A DNA stretch of 64,000 bases from Maratus speciosus (taxonomy: Eukaryota > Arthropoda > Arachnida > Araneae > Salticidae). A program made the position numbers and the translations under genes. Position 1 is the first letter of the stretch; every line of letters starts with the position of its first letter. Under the pieces are notes generated by a model. It did no database searches and was not told the origin of the DNA. It worked only from the letters and a program-made list of their open reading frames with translations. The stretch spans positions 595,747,038-595,811,037 of the forward strand of contig OZ010786.1 of NCBI GenBank assembly GCA_963932465.1, in the 5' to 3' direction. This document shows, in pieces, positions 56,065-64,000 of the stretch.

Positions 56065-57130
56065 CATTAGAACTACGAAAAATCAAGAAAAGTACACAAA
56101 AATCGCTATCACAGAGCCTCTTTACCGCGCGATATTTCCAAATTCAAGGAGGACCTGTTGGCAAAAGCTAAAAGGATGCACAAAAAATTTGGCTCAATTG
56201 TATGCATAATGTTATACACTTTTCGATTTTACAATAAAGAAATTGGCACAAACATCGCTATTACAGCGCTTCCATCCGGCAGATTTTTTTCAAATTCAGG
56301 GAGGACGTGTTTGCCATAGCCAGAAACGTACCCCAAAAAAAATTGGTTCAATTCTATGCATAAATTCATACACTTTTCGATGATACAATAATGAAAATGG
56401 CACAGAGCTCCAATTATAGCGCACACTTCTGGCGGAATTTTTTTCAAGTTCAGGGAAGACTTGCTTGCCATAGCCAGAAACATACACAAATATTTGGTTC
56501 AATTATATGCATAACTTCATACACTTTTCGATGGTACAATAATGGAAATGGTACAGACATCGTAATTATAGCGCCCCCTTCCGGTGGATTTTTTCCAAAT
56601 TCAGGGAGGACCTTCGTGATATGACCATAATCACACAAAAGATTTGGCTCAATTGTATGCATAAATTCATACACTTTTCGATGGTACAATATTCAAAAGG
56701 GCACACAAATCGCTATTACGGCGCCCCCTACCTGCGAATTTATTCCAAATTAAGGAAGGACCTGCTTGCCATAGCCAAGAACTTAAAATAAAAATTTGGT
56801 TCAATTCTATGCATAACTTCATACTCTTTTCGATGGTACAATTTTCAAAATCGCACAAAAATCGCTATTACAGCGCCCCCAAGGGGCGAATTTTTCCAAA
56901 TTCAGGGAGCATCTGCTTGCCATAGCCACAAACTTAAAATAAGAATTTGGTTCAATTCTATGCATAACTTCATACACTTTTGGATGGTACAATATTCAAA
57001 ATCGCTGTTATAGCGCCCCCTACCGGCGATTTTTTTCCAAATTCAGGGAGGACCTACTTGCCATATCCAAAAACTTAAAATAAAAATTTGGTTCAATTCT
57101 ATGCATAACTTCATACACTTCATGATGGTA
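56065..57130 (+). repeat. Minisatellite, ~151-bp units
   Basis: ACACTTTTCGATGGTACAAT or variants begin at about 56215, 56370, 56521, 56671, 56823, 56974 and 57115. Each is followed by AATCGCTATTACAGCGCCCC, a CAAATTCAGGGAGGACC block and TTGGTTCAATTCTATGCAT. About seven units are present with moderate divergence. Confidence 0.92.
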
Positions 57131-57131
57131 A

Positions 57132-57175
57132 AATGGCGACAGACAGACGGACAAACGGACACACGGACAGACAGA
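57132..57175 (+). repeat. GACA/GGACA microsatellite
   Basis: A run of GACAGACAGACGGACAAACG-type repeats between the minisatellite and the palindrome arm. Confidence 0.9.
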
Positions 57176-57299
57176 CATTTTCTATAAACATGTTTTTTTG
57201 GGATCTCTGACCCCTAAAACGTGTAAATCCGTCGAAAACTGGAAGTCGAAAAAAATTTCGATTACAATACTTTCTTCTATTGAAGATAGAAGAAAATGA

Positions 57300-59141
57300 A
57301 AAAGTCCTTCCGGCCAGTGCCGGGAGGAAGAGGTAGCTTTCATATTCCTTATTTTAAAAAAGCCAACTTATATTATTCAAACACACGAAGCTCAATTAAG
57401 TGGAAACCGAATGTAGGAGATTCAATACTAATTTTTATCAATACTAAATCATTATGAATGAGAATTTCGCAAAATTAGTCAGCTTTATCCAAGCTGCTTT
57501 TATTTAAAGTAACTTATATTTCGCTGCCAAATTCGGCGATTTCTTAAAGTGCCTGCCATTTTAAGACAACATGGTGGATGAGGCTAACCAGTGAACTTGG
57601 TCGAGACCTTAGTAATTGCTGTGCACATGCTCACTCACATCGGAATCGGTTGATACATACGAGTGCTGTCGCAGGCAAAAAATCAAATTTTTCAAAATGT
57701 CACCCACGTTAGAAATTGAAACTGCTATATCTGAGCCATTTTTTAAGATAAAGACAAACAAAAAATGCTCCTGAATCCTTATATCAAGGTCAAATACTTA
57801 AGAAAAAAACCTTTTTCAATTTCTAATTTTTTTGCACCTCACTTTAAATATATATTTTTTTAATTTAATGGCCGACATTTTGAAACAAGTGGCTGATGAA
57901 GCTGGCCAGCGAACTTGCTCCAGATATTGATGTATACTATCCACATGCCTTCTTCCATCGAAATAGGCGAATACGTGTGGTATCGCGAGACAAATACAAG
58001 ATCGTTTCAAAGTGTTAGCCATTATAGAAATTCAAAGTGCTATAATTCAACCACTTTTTAAGATATAAACAAAAGAACAAATTTTCAGAAACAAAAACTG
58101 CTCCAGAATCTTTGCATCAAGGCCAAACACATAAAAAAAATCTTTTTCATTTTCCAATTTTTAATACCTCATTTAAATTTTAAATTACATTTTTTTAAAT
58201 GGCAACCCTTTTGAAACAAGATGGCGAATGAAGCTGGCCAACAAACTCGGTCGAAACATTGGTATGCACTATGTACAGACCAAGTTACATTCAAATCGGT
58301 TCATAAATACGCCTGTTATCGCGTGACAAAAATCAGGGCGTTTCAAAATGTCAGCCACGCTAGAAATTCAAAATGCTATAACTCAGCCATTTTTTAAGAT
58401 ATAGACGAAACAAAAACTGCCCCCGAATCTTTTTATCGAGGTTAAACACATAAGAAAAAAATATTTTTTCAATTTTCAATTTTTTGGTACCTCATTTCAA
58501 ATTTAAATTTTTCTTAAAATTTTAAATGGCCGCCATTTTTAAACAAAATGGCGGATGAAGCTGGCCAACGAACTCGGTCGAGACATTGGTCTGTACTATG
58601 TATAAACGAAGTTACATCCAAATCGGTTCATAAATATGCCTTTTATCGCGTGACAAAATTCAGGACGTTTCAAAATGTCAGCTTCGCTAGAAATTCAAAA
58701 TGCTATAACGCAGCCATTTTTTTAAGATATAGACGAAACAAAAACTGCTACGGAGTCTTTGTATAAAGGTCAAATACATAAGAAAAAAATATTTTTCCAT
58801 TTTCAATTTTTTGGTACCACATTTTAAATTTTAAATTTTTTTAAAATTTTTAAATGGCCGCCATTTTGAAACAAAATGGCGGATGAAGCTGGCCAACGAA
58901 CTCGGTCGAGACATTGGTATGTACTATGTACACACCGAATTGCATCCAAATCGATTCATAAATACGAGAGTTACAGTGTGACATAGGTCAGATATATATA
59001 TATATATATATATATCAATTTTGAACGGAGGGTGGTTTCGGGGTCTGGGGGTCATGATCGATGAAAATATACCAAAATTTTTTGAAATCGCTTCCCTCCG
59101 AACGGCTGCAATAGGTAGCTTTTTGTAAAGAAAGCTACCTA
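57300..59141 (+). repeat. Left arm of giant palindrome
   Basis: 1.84 kb holding five tandem units, each marked by ATGGCGGATGAAGCTGGCCA or a variant near 57585, 57893, 58222, 58550 and 58873. Each also has TCGAGACATTGGTATGTACT, ATTCAAAATGCTATAAC and AGATATAGACGAAACAAAA blocks. The arm starts AAAGTCCTTCCGGCCAGTGC and ends GTAAAGAAAGCTACCTA next to the loop. Confidence 0.93.
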
Positions 59142-59324
59142 AAACTTGGAAGAGAGCCAAACAAATCTGTGAGCAGGAATCCACGTATGCAGGATACTCC
59201 CGAAGTCTTCAGCGTGTCCGCCAGTCGTTCCTCCGTAGATGTACTCTGTGTAATAATGTCCGCGGTCGACACTTTGTACAATTGTTGTAAAATATTTGTT
59301 TTCTCTGGACATCACGAGCTGTGT
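59142..59324 (-). other. Loop of the palindrome: exon-like open segment
   Basis: A 183-bp spacer between the arms, richer in GC than them. On the minus strand it is open across all 61 codons. It reads SRENKYFTTIVQSVDRGHYY, TEYIYGGTTGGHAEDFGSIL and HTWIPAHRFVWLSSK, with balanced composition and several W, Y, H and G, unlike the random open frames elsewhere. An AG precedes it (ACACAG) and the stop TAG falls exactly where the arm begins. I do not recognise the protein. The plus strand is also open for about 50 codons. It may be a captured host exon or a remnant of the element's own gene. Confidence 0.4.
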
Positions 59325-61489
59325 TAGGTAGCTTTCTTTACAAAAAGCTACCTTTTGCAGCCGTTCGGAGGAAAGCGATTTCAAAAAATTTTGGTATATT
59401 TTCATCGATCATGACCCCCAGACCCCGAAACCACCCTCCGTTCAAAATTGATATATATATATATATGACATATGTCACACTGTAACTCTCGTATTTATGA
59501 ACCGATTTGGATGTAATTCGGTGTGTACATAGTACATACCAATGTCTCGACCGAGTTCGTTGGCCAGCTTCATCCGCCATTTTGTTTCAAAATGGCGGCC
59601 ATTTAAAAATTTAAAAAAAAATTAAAATTTGAAATGTGGTACCAAAAAATTGAAAATGGAAAAATATCTTTTTCTTATGTATTTGACCTTTATACAAAGA
59701 CTCCGTAGCATTTTTTGTTTCGTCTATATCTTAAAAAATGGCTGAGTTATAGCATTTTGAATTTCTGACGAAGCTGACATTTTGAAACGTCCTGAATTTT
59801 GTCACGCGATAAAAGGCGTATTTATGAACCGATTTGGATGTAACTTCGTTTATACATAGTACAGACCAATGTCTCGACCGAGTTCGTTGGCCAGCTTCAT
59901 CCGCCATTTTGTTTAAAAATGGCGGCCATTTAAAATTTTAAGAAAAATTTAAATTTGAAATGTGGTACCAAAAAATTGAAAATTGAAAAAATATTTTTTT
60001 CTTATGTGTTTGACCTCGATAAAAAGATTCGGGAGCAGGTTTTGTTTCGTCTATACCTTAAAAAATGGCAGAGTTATAGCATTTTGAATTTCTAGTGTGG
60101 CTGGCATTTTGAAACGGCCTGATTTTTGCCACGTGATAACAGACGTATTTATGAACCGATTTGGATGTACCTTGGTGTGTACATAGTACATACAAATAAC
60201 TCAACCGAGTTCGTTGGCCAGCTTCATCCGCCATCTTGTTTCAAAATGGCGGCCATTTAAAAAAATTTAAAAAAAATTAAATTTAAAATGAGATACCAAA
60301 AAATTGGAAAATGAAAAAGAGTTTTTTCGTATGTGTTTGACCTTAATACAAAGATTCCGGAACAGGTTTTGTTTCGTCTATATCTAAAAATATGGCTGAG
60401 TTATAACATTTTGAATTTATATTGTGGCTGACATTTTAAAACGACCTGATTTTTGTCACGCGATAACAGGCGTATTTATGAACCGATTTGAATGTAACTT
60501 GGTCTGTACATAGTACATACCAATGTCTCGACCGAGTTCGTTGGCCAGCTTCATTCGCCATCTTGTTTCAAAAGGGTTGCCATTTAAAAAAAAAAATGTA
60601 ATTTAAAATTTAAAATGAGGTATTAAAAAATTGGAAAATGAAAAAGATTTCTTTTATGTGTTTGGCCTTGATACAAAGATTTTGGAGCAGTTTTTGTTTC
60701 TGAAAATTTGTTCTTTTGTTTATATCTTAAAAAGTGGTTGAATTATAGCACTTTGAATTTCTATCATGGATAACACTTTGAAACGATCTTGTATTTGTCT
60801 CGCGATACCACACGTATTCACCTATTTCGATGTAAAAAGGCATGTGGACAGTATACATCAATATCTCGACCAAGTTCGCTGGTCAGCTTCATCAGCCATC
60901 TTGTTTCAAAATGGCGGTCATTAAATTAAAAAAATATATATTTAAAGTGAGGTGTAAAAAAATTAGAAATTGAAAAAGGTTTCTTTCTTAAGTATTTGAC
61001 CTTGATATAAGGATTCAGGAGCATTTTTTGTTTGTCTTTATCTTAAAAAATGGCTCAGATATAGCAGTTTCAATTTCTAACGTGGGTGACATATTGAAAA
61101 ATCTGATTTTTTGCCTGCGACAGCACTCGTATATATCAACCGATTCCGATGTGAGTGAGCATGTGCACAGCAATTACTAAGGTTTCGACCAAGTTCACTG
61201 GTTAGCCTCATCCACCATGTTGTCTTAAAATGGCAGGCACTTTAAGAAATCGCCGAATTATGCAACCAAATATAAGTTACTTTAAATAAAAGCAGCTTGG
61301 ATAAAGCTGACTAATTTCGCGAAATTCTCATTCATAATGATGTAGTATTGATAAAAATTAGTATTGAATCTCCTACATTCGGTTTCCACTTAATTGAGCT
61401 TCATGTGTTTGAATAATATAAGTTGGCTTTTTTTAAATAAGGAATATGAAAGCTACCTCTTCCTCCCGGCACTGGCCGGAAGGACTTTT
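59325..61489 (-). repeat. Right arm of giant palindrome
   Basis: 2.17 kb with six tandem units in inverted orientation (TTGGCCAGCTTCATCCGCCA or variants near 59556, 59890, 60214, 60541, 60878 and 61200). That is one unit more than the left arm. It ends GCACTGGCCGGAAGGACTTT, the complement of the left arm start. Confidence 0.93.
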
Positions 61490-61653
61490 GTATCTATTCT
61501 GTGCAATAAATAATTTTCAGGGGTGTTTCTTTCTTGTCTCAGTTTGTCCATTTCCAGACGCATTTTCTCGATTTTCATCCTTTAAACGTCATTTGCGTCA
61601 TTTTGAGTACTATCATCCCACTAAGTTTGTTGAAGCATTTCATATAAACCCTG

Positions 61654-62063
61654 TATATATATCTGTGTATGTGGGGACCCTATTCTATTTACATAGCGCC
61701 TCAAAAAGGGCAGTACTTAAAAATATCTGGAAAAGTGCTATCGCGACATGTAGCGGAATATGCACGTATTAAGGATGCATAATTTGTCAGGTACAGTCTG
61801 TCATTTTTTGGCTTGAGGCCGTTCCTAAAAGATATAGTCTAATGTCCTTATTAAGATTATCGCCGTAATTTGTAAAACTATCTTATTTAATTTGAAAAGG
61901 GCTCGCTTCTTCTTTCAAAAGTTTTATTTAGTATAGAATATGAAAAACAAAGTGTTAAAATAAAAATAAAAAATCTCGCGTAGGCCAGGTTTCAGTTTAG
62001 TAAAATTTATAATTTAATTTTAATTTAAACCAAAATAATTTAAACTTTAAAAATTTTTGCGGC

Positions 62064-62103
<40 letters not shown>

Positions 62104-63617
62104 AAAGTTAATCTGGCAACCAAAATAGCTCATTCTTCTTTTGCACTAAACCTCTATGAGTACTTGTGTTTTCTATTCAAAATTAAAGCAAATTATAGTA
62201 AAAATAGCTGTATAAACGTTATTTAATACAGAGTAAAAGAAAGTTTTGAAATTTACCCTAATTATTTCTTTATAATTTCTTTTAGATAATTTATTTATAG
62301 AATATTAGAAACTACATTTCATTTGTTTACGTATTTCAAACATTTATGCAGTTTTGTCAATATTTACAACAGGATATAAAACAAAAGTATTCCTTCCTAA
62401 AAGTATTTGTTCACATAATTTTAATAACATTTTAAACAGGATAAGATATTGTATTTTCGACACACTCTTAAAAAATCAATGATATTTATTTTGTTATTTA
62501 AGTAGAAGATTTCTTTATTACAGAAATTTTTTAAGTAACATATCAGAAGTATCTCTCTTTCATATATCCTATTTACATCAATCTTTTTTAATTGAAAAAA
62601 AAAAACATTATTTGGCTATCAAAATTGATATTAGCAAAATAAATATTGTTATTAGGAGTTGGATGCAGACAAATATTCCATTTATATCTATCTATATTAG
62701 ATAGAAAATGAAAACGAATGGCAAATTTAATTAAAAGCGTTATACATTCAAGAATTCAAGAATTGAATAAAATCAAAATTCAATTCCAATATTTTTCCTA
62801 ACATAAAAACAAATACGAAAACAGTGCAATTAGATTACACTTATAAATGTAAATTGTGAAAAACTAAAGGAAAATACGTAAATATGTAATGGATGAATAT
62901 CCCATCTCTGGGGCCAAACCATTCTCGTTACAAAAATTTTGACGTTAAAAATTATAATCAAATTAATGTTGAAATTTTGGAAACATGAAATAAACAAGGT
63001 TGAAAGTATTTGAAAATCGAAAATGTTTTTTGGGTTTGATTGGGGTAACTTATTTAGAAAATAAACTCAACAATCCATTATTTGTTAATTTACGAAACAA
63101 ATGATTGAATTAAATTGGTGCATTCTACATTAGGATGAATTAGGAACAAATGCAAATGTCATTTTATGAAAATAATTAAATTTTGAAAGCAAATTTTCTG
63201 TTTATAGTTTGTATATTACTTTGTAATTGGTGATAAACCAGTTATTTGGATAATTTTGAATAATTAATATTATGTAAATAACATTAACTGTATTAGACAA
63301 ATGTTTTAAATAGGAAGAAATGCATCATAAATAGCAATAAATAAGTACTTGCTCAAAATTTACAAAACTAAACACAATCATATCTCTTTTTTTTCTAAAA
63401 ATTGAATAAAACTGAAAATATGTCATAGGATTACACTTATAGATAAATAATAACTGCAATGGAAAAAAGAAAAAAAAATAATGTATTAAATAAGGAAAGA
63501 AACGGAACAACAAATTAAGTGAATATCATTACATATTTAAAAGTAAAATACACCAAAAATTATTCCGATTATTCCTACGAGAATTTAAAAAATTTGGAAA
63601 TTCTTAATTAGATTATA
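61654..63617. other. AT-rich stretch, nothing recognised
   Basis: Contains a poly-A run (62068-62100) and otherwise no terminal repeats, RNA signals or coding sequence that I can support. Confidence 0.5.
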
Positions 63618-64000
63618 CACTGGTGAAAACAATTAAAGGGACAAAGGGTTTTAAAAAAACAAAAACAAAATAAGTTATCCCTATACGTAAATAAGGTATC
63701 AGATGATAGTTAAGCTCGTCGCGGACACACCTGCCACGCAGTGGTATGTTTGGTCGTAAGGCAGTGGCGCTGTGATCGCGTTTGTGCAGAGGTGCCTCAT
63801 TTGACCGCCGAAGCTTGTAGCGGAAGGACTTTTGAAGCATGGTAGCATAACCCAATCCTTGTTTTTTTTAAATTTCTTTGTTTACCCATCGTTAGTATGA
63901 CTAGTCGACATCGTCTAGATGAAGCCACAAGATGGCAGATTGTTGGAAGACTCGATGCCGGCCAATCACAGGCTACCTGTTGTAAGGACCTCGGTGTTCC
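63618..64000 (+). mobile_element. Tc1-like element, left part (runs off the window)
   Basis: Starts CACTGGTGAAAACAATTAAA then GGGACAAAGGG after a TA (63616-63617). A GC-richer leader and a transposase start follow. The right end lies beyond the window. Confidence 0.75.
63897..64000 (+). CDS. Tc1-like transposase, N-terminus (partial)
   Basis: From ATG at 63897, 34 codons stay open to the window edge: MTSRHRLDEATRWQIVGRLD then AGQSQATCCKDLGVP. This is the first helix-turn-helix of Tc1-family transposases (the TRWxIVGRLxAGQSQ pattern), which binds the element's terminal repeats. The start is chosen because it precedes the conserved region directly and an in-frame upstream ATG is not evident. 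No stop or frameshift is seen in the visible part, so this copy may be younger than the Tc1 fossil at 20888-21955. The DDE domain would lie outside. Confidence 0.8.
   Translation, partial: MTSRHRLDEATRWQIVGRLDAGQSQATCCKDLGV

Larger units (their letters stand above)
55548..61653. mobile_element. 6.1-kb foldback-type transposon
   Basis: Outer TIRs: near 55548 AGGGAGTATATGAAATGCTT and GATGATAGTACTCA and AATGACGTTTAAAGG; the complements end at 61653 (CATTTCATATAAACCCTG). TA lies outside both (55546-55547 and 61654-61655). Inside are a ~151-bp minisatellite (left only), a GACA/GGAC tract, and two long arms of ~325-bp tandem units (57300-59141 and 59325-61489). A 183-bp loop joins the arms. Long TIRs built of tandem repeats are the hallmark of Foldback-type elements. 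No transposase was seen. Confidence 0.85.

Noticed and set aside
56229..56858. Several 60-86-codon minus-strand frames with repeated MHRIEPIF-type peptides
   Set aside because: They are frames of the 151-bp minisatellite; the peptide repeats only mirror the DNA repeat.
58548..59580. Repeated MADEAGQRTRSRHW peptide frames on both strands
   Set aside because: They arise from the GCGGATGAAGCTGGCCAACG tandem unit in the two arms, in opposite orientations, and stop within each unit.
61446..61772. 108-codon open frame MKATSSSRHWPEG...
   Set aside because: It starts inside the palindrome arm and runs through the outer TIR of the foldback element. Composition and position suggest chance.

Overview
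The window looks like intergenic DNA from a large, AT-rich, transposon-filled animal genome. The repeat types suggest an arthropod, and possibly a chelicerate such as a spider: a DUF4817-type mariner, IR/DR Tc1 elements, TTAA-flanked piggyBac-like MITEs, Penelope-like fragments and a foldback element. The organism assignment is inference. I found no convincing host protein-coding gene and no intact tRNA or rRNA gene. The one large open frame is the gag-pol polyprotein of a Ty3/gypsy LTR retrotransposon (23698-28993). The other coding signals are broken transposases (Tc1 near 20888-21955, a pogo/jerky tail at 20143-20403, a DUF4817 mariner at 52000-53113), the first 34 codons of a Tc1 transposase at the right edge, and an exon-like open segment in the loop of a giant palindrome (59142-59324).

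Layout. 1-3000: diverged tandem repeats and one MITE. 3075-9600: several TTAA MITEs, a SINE, and a 1.7-kb tandem duplication (4281-7678) overlapping a CAGTCATTC-ended DNA element. 9790-16100: a 2.8-kb long-TIR element inside an older CCCAGCA-ended element, then three foldback or TIR elements. 16215-17220: a relative of the big foldback, carrying two abutting TTAA MITEs. 19467-22184: a Tc1 element holding a pogo-like element and a TTAA MITE. 23242-29325: the gypsy element, inserted in a (TA)n tract, with hAT-type MITEs on either side. 30700-42420: many short MITEs and three long hairpins. 42507-45498: two copies of one TIR family meeting at a TA, the first carrying a TTAA element with two inverted hammerhead-like motifs. 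45499-51080: a tandem array of about 210-250-bp units interrupted by seven insertions, including a Helitron. 51503-53839: the mariner fossil with a nested foldback. 54003-55390: a TIR element, a tRNA-derived SINE and a Penelope-like fragment. 55548-61653: a 6.1-kb foldback element whose long arms are built of tandem repeats. 61654-63617: AT-rich, nothing recognised. 63618 to the end: a Tc1 element running off the window.

The most distinctive pattern is the set of about 16 short TTAA-flanked elements. They fall into many unrelated sequence subfamilies. Most carry a short hairpin about 17-23 nt from one TTAA end, and the stem sequence differs between subfamilies while the pairing is kept. Nested and duplicated sites (an inverted-repeat arm, the tandem array) preserve empty target sites, so several insertions can be read directly as TTAA, TA or A^T events. 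All element names rest on reading termini, target duplications and motifs by eye. No database search was possible.
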